This document shows positions 8,873 through 17,460 of a DNA stretch of 64,000 nucleotides, in pieces (positions within the stretch are counted from its first letter, which is position 1; each line of letters opens with the position of its first letter). The notes under the pieces are model-generated. The model had not been told where the DNA came from and ran no database searches. It saw only the letters and a list, made by a program, of their open reading frames with translations. The translations under genes and the position numbers were made by a program. This stretch comes from Epilithonimonas hungarica (GTDB taxonomy: Bacteria > Bacteroidota > Bacteroidia > Flavobacteriales > Weeksellaceae), in contig NZ_FNBH01000003.1 of NCBI RefSeq assembly GCF_900102265.1, positions 62,001 through 126,000 of the forward strand, in the 5' to 3' direction.

Positions 8873-10147
8873 TTATTTTACGATAAGCTTTTTAGTTTCT
8901 GTCTGTCCTCCGTAAGTGATCTTCACCAAGTAAGTTCCTGTAGAAAGCTTATTAAGGTCAACCTCTTGTGTAGAGAAACCAGACTTGTTTATGATAGCCG
9001 TTTCATATACTTTTTTTCCTGAGAAGTCAAATACTTCGATATTCCCGTTTTTAGAAGCTGCTTCTTTTACATCAAATAGGATATTGATTTTTTTGTCTTC
9101 TTTGGTAGGGTTTGGATAGATCCCGAAAGTTCCTTTTTTACCGAAATCTGCCACAGCCAATTCGTTTGTCACATTTTTATATTTGAAGTACATGTTGCCG
9201 GTTGTGGCACCTCCATTAGAAGTGAAATACATTCTATAATAGTTGCTTCCTTCCTTGATGTAATAAACGACATCGGTATATACTCCGGTTGTCGGTTTCC
9301 AAGAGTGTCCAATAGTGGTGATGTTTTTTGAGAAAGATGCTTCAGCAGGCGCATTATTTATAGCTGTTGCCTGAGTTTCCGGTTTTACATATGCCACACT
9401 GATGTTAGGAGATTGGATGACTCCTGATAATCTGTACATCGAGATATTGTTGTAGAAAGTAAAATATCTTGTGAACATGAGGTCCCAGTTGGCTCTTGCA
9501 GGTTCCATATTTTCTACTTTGGCTCCAGTTGTAAAAGAGAAATAGTTAAAGAAAGCATCATCTGTTCCGTTAGCTATAGTTCTGGTTTCGGTCGCATCCC
9601 AAGAAGTTCCGTTCCATTTGGAATATTTGAATGTATACCCTCCGAAATAGTCCGTGATCATGAACTTGACATAAGAAGGTGTTGTTCCAAGATATTTCAA
9701 TACAAAGATAACCTTACCTTCTATATGGTGATTTCCTACATTATATTCTCCCCATCCGTATGTTGCAGAACCTTGTTCAAATGCACCTTCTTCTATAGAA
9801 GTTGTCTGATCGGGATTGTATAGAGCTGCGCCCCATGAGCCGATATTTGCAATATCGATATTGTCCCAATCGGCTGGATTGTTGGACGCCTGATAAGTTT
9901 CAATATTTTGTGCATCATTTATTCTGGAACCGAATCCAAAAGAGCTGTTTCTATAAAATGCAACATCCCAACTGTTGGCCGGTTGAGAAACGATGTTATT
10001 GGCTGACAGGTCAAAGAATACTCTGTTTGAGTAATTAGGCCCTGTTGTGAGCTCTACTTGAGTATAACCAAATTCATCGGTTTGGGATAAAACAGTCTGA
10101 CTTACCGAAAGAGAAAGTGCAGCTGCAAATAATAGTTTTGTTTTCAT
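8873..10147 (-). CDS. HmuY-like haem-binding protein with T9SS type A sorting domain
   Basis: A 424-residue exported protein. It has a signal peptide (residues 1-22, ending TVLSQ) and a central beta-rich region with two HmuY-type repeats, NSWDVAFYR and ANWDLMFTRYF. The T9SS C-terminal sorting domain starts near FGIYPNPTKED and ends with a Lys-rich LIVK tail. HmuY proteins are haemophores that hand haem to the HmuR receptor; the lipoprotein at 13381-14484 has the same WDLAFY/WDLCFT pattern. This copy would be carried to the surface or medium by T9SS instead of a lipid anchor. Two Fur-like boxes precede it, one overlapping a -7 box (10182-10189). Haem ligands cannot be assigned by eye. Confidence 0.8.
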   Translation of the reverse strand: MKTKLLFAAALSLSVSQTVLSQTDEFGYTQVELTTGPNYSNRVFFDLSANNIVSQPANSWDVAFYRNSSFGFGSRINDAQNIETYQASNNPADWDNIDIANIGSWGAALYNPDQTTSIEEGAFEQGSATYGWGEYNVGNHHIEGKVIFVLKYLGTTPSYVKFMITDYFGGYTFKYSKWNGTSWDATETRTIANGTDDAFFNYFSFTTGAKVENMEPARANWDLMFTRYFTFYNNISMYRLSGVIQSPNISVAYVKPETQATAINNAPAEASFSKNITTIGHSWKPTTGVYTDVVYYIKEGSNYYRMYFTSNGGATTGNMYFKYKNVTNELAVADFGKKGTFGIYPNPTKEDKKINILFDVKEAASKNGNIEVFDFSGKKVYETAIINKSGFSTQEVDLNKLSTGTYLVKITYGGQTETKKLIVK

Positions 10148-10163
10148 GTTTATGAAGAATTAA

Positions 10164-10186
10164 TTATTTAGAATGATTCTACAAAA
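10164..10186. promoter_or_regulatory. Fur-like operator, box A
   Basis: Left arm TTATTTAGAAT, central G, right arm ATTCTACAAAA; 9 of 11 arm positions pair. The core TTTAGAATNATTCTA has the 7-1-7 symmetry of Fur boxes. On the minus strand a -7 box TAGTTTTG (10182-10189) overlaps its end, so binding would block transcription of the gene starting at 10147. Confidence 0.6.
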
Positions 10187-10200
10187 CTAATAATTAATTC

Positions 10201-10223
10201 TTATTTAGAATGATTAAAAATTA
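10201..10223. promoter_or_regulatory. Fur-like operator, box B
   Basis: Left arm TTATTTAGAAT is identical to box A. The right arm ATTAAAAATTA pairs at 8 of 11 positions. It lies 37 bases upstream of box A, near the -33 region of the same leftward promoter. Confidence 0.5.
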
Positions 10224-10287
10224 AAATAATTATTGAAATGATAAAAATCATATTTGTTTTTCTTCTTTGCCACAAAGTATAAAAAAA

Positions 10288-10309
10288 CCTTTTAAGAAAA
10301 CTTAAAAGG
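10288..10309 (-). terminator. rho-independent terminator
   Basis: Perfect stem CCTTTTAAG / CTTAAAAGG with a 4-base loop, and T7 on the minus strand. It ends the gene 10336-11127 before the box A/B promoter. Confidence 0.85.
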
Positions 10310-10335
10310 CTAACGTAATAGAAAAATATCCAATT

Positions 10336-11127
10336 TTATTTCTTGATGAATTTAGATTTTACAGTTTGTCCGTCTTTGTTCTCGATAACAATGAAGTAAA
10401 CGCCCGTTCTCAATCCATTGATGTCAAAACTGTTGTCATTGATTTTGCCCTCTTTGGCCAATTGTCCAGATGCAGAATAGATCTTTGCATTTGAAAGGGA
10501 GATGGGAGATACAAATCTTAATGTTGAGTTATCTGTAGATACGGCAAATTTCACATTGCTTGAGTTGAAAGCACTTTCGTTAACTGCCAAATTCGTATCA
10601 TACTTTACATTATCAATTTGTAATGCCGTATGCGCAGCAGTTGGCGTATGTCTTATAACAAGATAAGTTCCGGTAGAAAGAGGAACATTCACCTTTACAT
10701 TTTGGATGGCAGTGCTTGTAATTTGTATTGGGTCACCTATGGCCACGAAAGTTGTCATATCGGTAGGGCTGGATGCAACACCTACCTGGATCGTTGTGGT
10801 GCCAGGTGAAGAAGCTACTAATCCCGTATCAAAAGAGATGGCTTTGTCTCCGGCTGGAGCAACAATCTGAGGTGTTACAAGATATAATGGTTGATTTGAG
10901 CTGCTTCCGGGATACGCCTGAATGACTTTATTGGTGGCATCGGCAGCAACAACAAGCATCATGGGCTGTGGTGGAAATGGTGCTGTAGGTAAAACGGCTG
11001 ACCAGCCGTTTTGAGGGAAAGTCGCATTTCCAGCTGTGAAATTATTGAAATCTTCATTAATTGTTGATAATTGGGCTTGCGCAACTACGGCAAATAATGA
11101 CGCGGCTAAAAGTAGTTTTGCTTTCAT
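10336..11127 (-). CDS. cleaved-adhesin / choice-of-anchor-like protein with T9SS sorting domain
   Basis: A 263-residue protein with a signal peptide (ending VVAQAQ). A jelly-roll-like domain (about residues 20-185) starts INEDFNNFTAGNATFPQNGW and ends TALQIDNVKYD, the pattern of choice-of-anchor J / cleaved adhesin domains. A short T9SS sorting domain ends FIVIENKDGQTVKSKFIKK. Related domains in Porphyromonas gingivalis haemagglutinins and gingipains bind haemoglobin or haem (family knowledge). Here the haem-locus position and Fur-like box C suggest a role in capturing haem-proteins (inference). It lies head to head with the TonB receptor. Confidence 0.75.
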   Translation of the reverse strand: MKAKLLLAASLFAVVAQAQLSTINEDFNNFTAGNATFPQNGWSAVLPTAPFPPQPMMLVVAADATNKVIQAYPGSSSNQPLYLVTPQIVAPAGDKAISFDTGLVASSPGTTTIQVGVASSPTDMTTFVAIGDPIQITSTAIQNVKVNVPLSTGTYLVIRHTPTAAHTALQIDNVKYDTNLAVNESAFNSSNVKFAVSTDNSTLRFVSPISLSNAKIYSASGQLAKEGKINDNSFDINGLRTGVYFIVIENKDGQTVKSKFIKK

Positions 11128-11149
11128 AGATCCTATTCAGATTTAATTG

Positions 11150-11172
11150 TTATTTAGAATTATTCCACAAAA
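11150..11172. promoter_or_regulatory. Fur-like operator, box C
   Basis: Left arm TTATTTAGAAT, centre T, right arm ATTCCACAAAA (8 of 11 paired). A minus-strand -7 box TACTTTTG lies at 11168-11175, 18 bases from the box start. This is exactly the offset seen at box A, so the same control architecture serves the gene 10336-11127. Confidence 0.6.
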
Positions 11173-11180
11173 GTACAAAA

Positions 11181-11203
11181 TTGTTTTTAATGATTCTAAA
11201 TAA
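11181..11203. promoter_or_regulatory. Fur-like operator, box D
   Basis: The reverse orientation of the same site: right arm ATTCTAAATAA is the exact complement of the TTATTTAGAAT arm, and the left arm TTGTTTTTAAT pairs at 8 of 11. It precedes a near-consensus -7 box TATCTTCG (11209-11216) for the TonB receptor that starts at 11232. Confidence 0.55.
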
Positions 11204-11231
11204 AATCTTATCTTCGCAAAAATTTTTTTCA

Positions 11232-13370
11232 ATGAAGAAGCGAACGATGAGCCTTCTGTCTGTAGCGATTTTGAATTTAGCATATGCGCAGAGGGACACT
11301 CTTAATCAAAAAAATATTGAAGAAGTCGTGATTACAGGGCAATATACTCCGCAATCTATTAATAAATCCATCTACAAAGTAGAAGTTATCTCTGCGGAAC
11401 AAATAAAAAATATGGCGGTTACCAATGTCGCTGAAGTTCTGAACCAAAATCTTAATATTCTTATAACACCAAATTCTAGTTCTGGAGATTCCAATGCTAA
11501 TATAATGGGCTTGAGTGGTGAATATACCAAAGTTTTAATCGATAATATACCAGTTGTGAATGATCAAGGAATGGGAAATATCTTTGATTTAACTAAGATC
11601 AATGTTAATAACATCGAGAGGATAGAGATCGTAAAAGGGTCAATGGGTGTAGAATATGGTAACAATGCGATGGCTGGTGTTATCAATATCATTACAAAAA
11701 AAGATTACCAAAAGAAAATTAATATCAATGCCTCTTTACAAGAAGAAACAGTTGGTAAGGATTATGATTGGTATAAAAAAGGGAATGGAAGACACATTCA
11801 AAGTCTTAATATAGGTTACAAGATCTCTGATAACTTGACCATAACTGCTGATGTTAATCATAATGATTTTCAAGGATATCAAGGTGTTCAAAAAGGATAT
11901 AAGTTTTTTGACGAAACAAACAGCGGGCAAAGAGGTTATGAATGGCAACCTAAGGATTTATTAATCTCTAATGCTGCGATTCGCTATGCAAAAAATAATA
12001 CGACTTTGTTTTATAAAGTCAATTTTCTGAACGAGGAAATTAATTACTACGACCCAACCACCAAAATATTACCACTTTCTGGCGGTGAAAAAACTTATAC
12101 TGCGGGCGATAAAGATTATTTTACAACACGCTGGATTCATCAACTTAATGTTACAACCAAATTAGGCTCTAGGATCAATTATAATGGCGATTTTTCTTAT
12201 CAAATCCAAGAAAGGCAATCTCAGGATATTCTCTATGATGTGCCTAATCGGTATGTGAGATCTAAAGAAGCTAAGAGAACTTTTTATAAATCAGAAGTTT
12301 TATATTCCCGAGGAATGTTCAGTAATTTTTTGGATAGTGAGAAGATCAATTTTCAGGTGGGGTATGAATTAGATAGGACCAAAGGTTTTGCAGATCAATC
12401 AACATTTGCGGACAATAATAGACCCGATGGGGAAGGAAATGTAAATAGGGTCATCTTTAACTATGCTAATTTTGTTTCGGCAGAATGGAATCCTCTGAAA
12501 TGGCTTTCTTTCCGTCCTGGAGTAAGACTAGCTTTAAGTGATAAATTTAATAGCCAATATAATTACTCTTTAACAGCAAGGTTTATAACTTCTGAAAAGT
12601 CTAATATAAGAACGATTTTTGGATCGGCTAACCGCTTCCCCAAATATGATGAACTTTATACATGGAGGGTTGATGCTAATCATGATATCCGAGGTAATGA
12701 AAATCTAAAGCCGGAAACAGGTTATTCCGCTGGTGCTTTTTGGGATTATGCCACCGCAACTTCAGGTGATTGGAAACTGAATGCAGGTTTGAGTGGAATG
12801 TACATGGATGTTAAAGACCGTATAGAAAGTGTCATCATCAGTAATATTCCTATGAAATATACTTATTTGAATATTGATAATTATAAATCTATTCTTTTTA
12901 GTGGGAGTTTTAGCGCAAGAAAAGGTAATTTTTCATTTAATGCAGGAGTTTCTACATTAGGGATTTCTCAAAGCTTAAATACAGGGAACACAACTTCTGA
13001 AGATGATTTTAATTATTATGTAGAAGTCAATGCAGCGGCTAATTATACTTTACCAATTACTAACACATTGTTTGCTTTATACTACAAATATACAGGTAGA
13101 AGCAAGTTATATACATTGGAATTTAAAGATGCATCCGACACGGGGCATTATGTTCTAGGTGACATTGGAGATTTCAGTATGCTAAATTTTACAGTTAGCC
13201 AACCGTTTTTCAATAATCATTTTGAATTGGCTTTGGGTGTGAAAAATATCTTTGATATTACAAGCATTCGAAATACAACACAAGCAGGAGACGGACACAA
13301 TGCGGGTACAGATCTGCAAAACTTATTCTATGGCAGAAGTTATTTTGCCAGAGTCAATTATAATTTTTAA
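11232..13370 (+). CDS. TonB-dependent receptor, probable haem receptor (HmuR-like)
   Basis: A 712-residue outer-membrane receptor. The start at ATG 11232 gives a clean signal peptide (MKKRTMSLLSVAILNLAYAQ); the upstream ORF codons to 11181 lie in operator DNA. A TonB-box-like EEVVITG follows, then a plug domain (about residues 40-160: IDNIPVVND, IERIEIVKGSMGVEYGNNAMAGVINIITKK), then a beta-barrel ending in the aromatic YFARVNYNF. It lacks a carboxypeptidase-like SusC domain. It is followed 10 bases later by the HmuY-like lipoprotein, as in hmuRY pairs. Control by box D is inferred. Haem as ligand is inferred from the neighbours. Confidence 0.87.
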   Translation: MKKRTMSLLSVAILNLAYAQRDTLNQKNIEEVVITGQYTPQSINKSIYKVEVISAEQIKNMAVTNVAEVLNQNLNILITPNSSSGDSNANIMGLSGEYTKVLIDNIPVVNDQGMGNIFDLTKINVNNIERIEIVKGSMGVEYGNNAMAGVINIITKKDYQKKININASLQEETVGKDYDWYKKGNGRHIQSLNIGYKISDNLTITADVNHNDFQGYQGVQKGYKFFDETNSGQRGYEWQPKDLLISNAAIRYAKNNTTLFYKVNFLNEEINYYDPTTKILPLSGGEKTYTAGDKDYFTTRWIHQLNVTTKLGSRINYNGDFSYQIQERQSQDILYDVPNRYVRSKEAKRTFYKSEVLYSRGMFSNFLDSEKINFQVGYELDRTKGFADQSTFADNNRPDGEGNVNRVIFNYANFVSAEWNPLKWLSFRPGVRLALSDKFNSQYNYSLTARFITSEKSNIRTIFGSANRFPKYDELYTWRVDANHDIRGNENLKPETGYSAGAFWDYATATSGDWKLNAGLSGMYMDVKDRIESVIISNIPMKYTYLNIDNYKSILFSGSFSARKGNFSFNAGVSTLGISQSLNTGNTTSEDDFNYYVEVNAAANYTLPITNTLFALYYKYTGRSKLYTLEFKDASDTGHYVLGDIGDFSMLNFTVSQPFFNNHFELALGVKNIFDITSIRNTTQAGDGHNAGTDLQNLFYGRSYFARVNYNF

Positions 13371-13380
13371 AAACAGAGAA

Positions 13381-14484
13381 ATGAAAAAATTATTATTTAT
13401 AGTACTCTCGACTACTTTTATCCTTCAATCATGCCTTAGAGATAACGAGGATCCAGTGTCAGTTTCACCTATAGAGGGAAAAATAACCAATCCAAATGTT
13501 GCAGGTCCTACCCAGCCTAATCAAGTTTGGGTAGATTTAAGTGAAGTTGATGCTGAAGGCAATCCAAAACAAACACTTAACAGACGTACAGATTGGGATT
13601 TAGCTTTCTATTCTGGAGATCAATTTAAAGTGATCCTTAATTCTTCTATTGTAATGGCTGCTGGGAAAATTCCTAACATTACAGATATTAATCAAGTAAA
13701 AGAATCGGATGTTGCAGTCCTTAAGACAAAAGTTCAGGTTGCTAACTTCGACCCGAGTAATGTTGCTTATGTGGATGATGTTAAAGGAAACTTTCCTATA
13801 AGTCCAACAGCCATTTCAGAAATAGCAATTAATGATGTGGATAATGCTGTATATCTTCTAAATATGGGTAAAGATATCTATTCTGGGGGTGTTCCTGTGG
13901 GCTCAATCACTACGGTTGGAGATGATAGAGGTTGGATGAAGATCCAAATTACAAGAAGTGGAAGCACCGCATATAAAATTAAATATGCTAATGTTTCCGA
14001 TACAAGCTATAAAGAATACATTATTAATAAAAATACAGATTACAACTATAGTTTTTTTAGTTTGAAGAATGAGAGGGAGCTCCTTATTCAGCCTCAGAAA
14101 GAGAAATGGGATCTTTGTTTTACGGTATTCACCAATGTGATAGAAGGGGCAGGGACGTATATTTATGGAGACTTTGTATTAGATAACATAATGGGAGGCG
14201 CTGCTTCTTATCAAGTTACGATTCCTTCAAATGTCAATGCAACGGAATATTATAACAATTTCAAAGCTTCTGATATTGATATGTCAAAATTCAATTATAC
14301 AGATCACAGAACTATAGGAGCAAACTGGAGAAATCCTGTTGGTACAAATGGATTAGAAACTTATGGAGACAGGTTTTATGTATTGAAAGATCCCGAAGGC
14401 TTTTACTTTAAGATTAAGTTTCTGAGAATGACAAACGATCAGGGAGTAAGAGGCTTTCCACAATTCGAGTACAAACCACTTTAA
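13381..14484 (+). CDS. HmuY family haem-binding lipoprotein
   Basis: A 367-residue lipoprotein. The signal ends ILQSC with the lipidated Cys18, so I start at ATG 13381 and not at the longer ORF start inside the receptor gene. HmuY features are a N-terminal VWVDLSEVD segment, then TDWDLAFYSGDQFKV, a central YKIKYANVSDTSYKEY segment and EKWDLCFTVFTN. HmuY captures haem at the surface and passes it to HmuR. The domain pattern matches the T9SS-exported protein at 8873-10147. It is co-transcribed with the receptor (10-base gap) and hmuT (18-base gap). Confidence 0.85.
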   Translation: MKKLLFIVLSTTFILQSCLRDNEDPVSVSPIEGKITNPNVAGPTQPNQVWVDLSEVDAEGNPKQTLNRRTDWDLAFYSGDQFKVILNSSIVMAAGKIPNITDINQVKESDVAVLKTKVQVANFDPSNVAYVDDVKGNFPISPTAISEIAINDVDNAVYLLNMGKDIYSGGVPVGSITTVGDDRGWMKIQITRSGSTAYKIKYANVSDTSYKEYIINKNTDYNYSFFSLKNERELLIQPQKEKWDLCFTVFTNVIEGAGTYIYGDFVLDNIMGGAASYQVTIPSNVNATEYYNNFKASDIDMSKFNYTDHRTIGANWRNPVGTNGLETYGDRFYVLKDPEGFYFKIKFLRMTNDQGVRGFPQFEYKPL

Positions 14485-14502
14485 CCAAACCAAAATAAAC
14501 AT

Positions 14503-15384
14503 ATGAAAAATATCAAAATAGCTGTTTTGTCAGCACTTCTTTTAACAGGTTTTTCATGCAAAAAAGAAGACTCTAAAGTTGCAAAACCAGAAGAAATAAA
14601 AACAGAAGCTCCAGTTTCTGATCAAAAAATAGTAAGCATTAGCGGAGGTGTTACAGAGATTGTTGCTGCACTTGGCCATGAGAAAGAGATTGTTGGAATT
14701 GATGTTACAAGTACTTATCCTGAAAGTCTGAAATCGACAGCTGAAGAATTAGGACACGTTCGTTCTATGACAATCGAACCAATTATGAAGCTTGATCCAA
14801 CGTTGATCTTAGCTTCTGATAAAGATATCAATCCTGATCTGTTAGAAAAAATAAAAGCTTCCGGAATCAAGACCGAATTATTCCAACAGGAGTTTTCTAT
14901 CAATGGAACCAAAAAATTGATTGACCAGGTTGCAAAAGCTTTAGGGAACACAAATCAGCAAATATTACTGGATAAAATTGATGCTGATGTAAAACAAATC
15001 CAGCCAATTGCTAAAAAACCAAAAGTTCTCTTCATCTATGCAAGGGGAAATATGATGATGGTTGGAGGCAAAAACACACCAATGGCAAGTATTATAGAGA
15101 TTGCTGGCGGAGAAAATGCTGCTAACGATTTCGAAGATTTCAAACCTTTGACTCCGGAAGCAGTTGTGCAATCAAATCCTGATGTATTGTTGTTCTTCAC
15201 AAGCGGATTACAGGGTTCCGGAGGGATAGAAGGAGCTCTTAAAATGCCTGGTGTTCCTCAAACCAATGCTGGGAAAAACAAAAAGGTGATTGCGCTTGAT
15301 GGTGGATTATTATCATCTTTCGGGCCAAGAGTTGGAGAAGCAGCATTAAGCCTCAACAAACTTTTAATCGAGTATTCAAAATAA
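14503..15384 (+). CDS. hmuT: haem ABC transporter substrate-binding lipoprotein HmuT
   Basis: A 293-residue class III periplasmic binding protein. The lipobox TGFSC gives lipidated Cys19. The N-lobe begins KIVSISGGVTEIVAALGHEKEIVGIDVTS and has HVRSMTIEPIMKLDPTLILA; a long linking helix leads to the C-lobe KVLFIYARGNMMMVGGKNTPM. The layout is typical of haem/cobalamin/siderophore binding proteins such as HmuT. Specificity for haem is inferred from the HmuY and HemS neighbours. It is upstream of permease and ATPase genes but separated from the permease by 137 bases holding two double-hairpin repeats. Confidence 0.88.
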   Translation: MKNIKIAVLSALLLTGFSCKKEDSKVAKPEEIKTEAPVSDQKIVSISGGVTEIVAALGHEKEIVGIDVTSTYPESLKSTAEELGHVRSMTIEPIMKLDPTLILASDKDINPDLLEKIKASGIKTELFQQEFSINGTKKLIDQVAKALGNTNQQILLDKIDADVKQIQPIAKKPKVLFIYARGNMMMVGGKNTPMASIIEIAGGENAANDFEDFKPLTPEAVVQSNPDVLLFFTSGLQGSGGIEGALKMPGVPQTNAGKNKKVIALDGGLLSSFGPRVGEAALSLNKLLIEYSK

Positions 15385-15394
15385 TCAAAACAAC

Positions 15395-15439
15395 GAACCC
15401 GAAGGGTTCAATTTGAATAGCCATAGGTAAAACCTATGG
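15395..15439. repeat. double-hairpin repeat, copy 1
   Basis: First stem GAACCC-GAA-GGGTTC (15395-15409), second stem CCATAGGT-AAA-ACCTATGG (15421-15439). Both stems are perfect with 3-base loops. It lies in the hmuT-hmuU gap, 10 bases after the hmuT stop. Confidence 0.85.
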
Positions 15440-15460
15440 AAAACAATGTAAAATAAAACA

Positions 15461-15505
15461 GAACCCAAAGGGTTCAATATTAATAACCATAGGTCAAACC
15501 TATGG
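15461..15505. repeat. double-hairpin repeat, copy 2
   Basis: Same architecture and nearly the same sequence as copy 1, 66 bases downstream: GAACCC-AAA-GGGTTC (15461-15475) and CCATAGGT-CAA-ACCTATGG (15487-15505). It ends 16 bases before the hmuU start codon. Confidence 0.85.
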
Positions 15506-15521
15506 AAGAAAAATTGATATT

Positions 15522-16562
15522 TTGAAATCACAAAGTCTTACATTTTACGCCATTATCGGTATTATTTTATTAATACTGATGATGGTTTTAGCTTTAAATA
15601 TTGGAGTTTATGACTTCGGTGGTTCTTCTTCATATGAAGTGTTATGGAAGTTTTTAACTGGTGATTCTTCTTTATCATTAAGTGAAAAATATGTGATCTG
15701 GGAAGTCAGGACTTCACGCATCATTATGGCAGTTTTGATAGGGAGTATGTTGGCCGTTTCTGGAACAACCTTACAAGGGATGTTCAAAAATCCTTTAGCA
15801 ACAGGAGAATCGATTGGTTTAACATCGGGAGCCACATTGTTAGCAGCGATTGCAATTGTTCTCGGACATACTTTTGAACAATATCTTCCGGAACTCATAA
15901 GAAATTCCTTGGTCGGCGTTTCTGCATTTATAGGAGCATTTTTAGCGATGGTTATCGTTTATAGGATTTCAACAAGTGCAGGAAAAACAAACGTTGTAAT
16001 GATGCTCCTTTCCGGAGTTGCTATCACATCAATTGGCTTTTCGATTACAGGATTTTTGATTTACATTTCAAAAGACGAACAGCTTAGAGACTTGACATTC
16101 TGGAATCTCGGAAGTTTAGCGGGCGCAACCTGGACAAGGAACATTATTTTATCTATTGTTCTATTGTTTTCATACATCATTATTTTACCAAAAGGAAAAG
16201 CATTGAATGCAATGTTATTGGGCGAAAAAGATGCACAGCATTTGGGTATCAATGTTGAGACTTTGAAAAAACAAATCGTATTGATAACATCATTGATGAT
16301 AGGAACGTGCGTAGCATTTTCCGGTACAATCGGTTTTGTGGGACTTATTGTCCCTTACATTTTAAGATTGTTATTCCGTTCAGATTATCATTTCATTTTG
16401 CCATTGTCAGCGATTTGTGGAAGTATTTTGCTATTGCTTGCGGACACGATCAGCCGAACAATCGTTGCACCGTCAGAATTACCAATCGGAATTTTAACAT
16501 CATTGATCGGAGGTCCAATTTTCATTGCGATCTTGATCAAATATAAAAATACTTTGAGATGA
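15522..16562 (+). CDS. hmuU: haem ABC transporter permease HmuU (FecCD family)
   Basis: A 346-residue inner-membrane permease with about ten helices. FecCD-family segments seen are VWEVRTSRIIMAVLIGSMLAVSG near residue 62, then GTTLQGMFKNPLATGESIGLTSG, MLLSGVAITS, LGEKDAQHLGIN and GTIGFVGLIVPYILRLL. It forms the channel for haem with HmuV. The start is a TTG at 15522; the first ATG (residue 20) would remove most of the first helix, so TTG is preferred but uncertain. It overlaps hmuV by 4 bases. Confidence 0.9.
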   Translation: MKSQSLTFYAIIGIILLILMMVLALNIGVYDFGGSSSYEVLWKFLTGDSSLSLSEKYVIWEVRTSRIIMAVLIGSMLAVSGTTLQGMFKNPLATGESIGLTSGATLLAAIAIVLGHTFEQYLPELIRNSLVGVSAFIGAFLAMVIVYRISTSAGKTNVVMMLLSGVAITSIGFSITGFLIYISKDEQLRDLTFWNLGSLAGATWTRNIILSIVLLFSYIIILPKGKALNAMLLGEKDAQHLGINVETLKKQIVLITSLMIGTCVAFSGTIGFVGLIVPYILRLLFRSDYHFILPLSAICGSILLLLADTISRTIVAPSELPIGILTSLIGGPIFIAILIKYKNTLR

Positions 16563-17335
16563 TAAAAGGACACCAAATCAATTATCAAAGTCAAAATGTC
16601 AGCATCTTGAAAAGTATTGATATCAATGTCGGCTACGGTGAGTTTCTGGCGATTGTTGGTCCAAATGGAGCAGGGAAATCCAGTCTACTAAATGTCCTGG
16701 CCAACGAAATTAAAACCGATAAAAAACAAGAGATATTATTCAAAGACAAAATAATTTACAACTGGAAACTCGAAGAATTATCAAAACATAAAGCCAAATT
16801 TTCTCAGCACAACGCTCAGGATATTCCGCTTTTGGTAAAAGATGTTGTGATGATGGGGCGTTATCCATACTTCGGTTCTCAGCCGACCTTGGAAGATATA
16901 AAATCGGCGGAAATTGCTATGGTGGAAACAGAGATTATTCATTTTCGGGACAGAGATTATAACTCGCTTTCCGGAGGTGAAAAACAAAGGGTTCATTTGG
17001 CGAGAGTTCTGGCTCAGCTGGACAACGAGATTGCACACAGGCTTTTGTTTTTGGATGAACCGCTCAATAATCTGGACATCAAACACCAGTACAATACATT
17101 AGAATTAATTAAAAAATTTACTCAAAATAATAACACCGCAATCGTTGTGTTACACGATTTGAATTTGGCTGCAAGTTTCGCCGACAAAATTCTGCTAATG
17201 GAAAAAGGTGAAGTGTTAGCTTACGGCGCTCCGGAAGAGGTTTTTACAGAGGAAAAAATCAGCCGTGCTTACAACTTTCCGTGTACCATTTGCAAACATC
17301 CGGTCAAAGACAGCACAATGATCTTATTTGGTTAA
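16559..17335 (+). CDS. hmuV: haem ABC transporter ATP-binding protein HmuV
   Basis: A 258-residue ABC ATPase. Walker A is GPNGAGKS (residues 34-41), the signature is LSGGEKQR, Walker B is RLLFLDEPLNNLD, and the switch His is in VVLHDLN. It contains the HmuV-type segments ELSKHKAKFSQHN and VVMMGRYPYFG, and the tail ends with a CTICKHPV Cys pair. It powers HmuU. The ATGA overlap with hmuU indicates coupled translation. It is followed by a 125-base gap with a GC-rich structured repeat. Confidence 0.93.
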   Translation: MIKGHQINYQSQNVSILKSIDINVGYGEFLAIVGPNGAGKSSLLNVLANEIKTDKKQEILFKDKIIYNWKLEELSKHKAKFSQHNAQDIPLLVKDVVMMGRYPYFGSQPTLEDIKSAEIAMVETEIIHFRDRDYNSLSGGEKQRVHLARVLAQLDNEIAHRLLFLDEPLNNLDIKHQYNTLELIKKFTQNNNTAIVVLHDLNLAASFADKILLMEKGEVLAYGAPEEVFTEEKISRAYNFPCTICKHPVKDSTMILFG

Positions 17336-17360
17336 AAAACTTAAAGACAGATTAATTATG

Positions 17361-17428
17361 GCAGCTTGATCCGCCCTCCGTTCCCGCTATCCGCCTCTGG
17401 CGGATGAGCTCCACTCAGGTCGGGCTGC
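17361..17428 (+). repeat. GC-rich structured intergenic element
   Basis: A strongly GC-rich block in AT-rich surroundings. The outer ends GCAGCTTGATC and GGTCGGGCTGC can pair over 11 positions if G-U pairs are allowed. Inside is a perfect hairpin ATCCGCC-TCT-GGCGGAT (17389-17405). It lies between hmuV and the methyltransferase and looks like an interspersed repeat or structured RNA. It has no coding potential of note. Confidence 0.6.
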
Positions 17429-17460
17429 GTAAGATTCTCTGTTATAATAAAAACTAAAAA

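Noticed and set aside
15522-15580. ATG at residue 20 as the hmuU start
   Set aside because: It would delete most of the first membrane helix; the TTG at 15522 is kept, though unproven.
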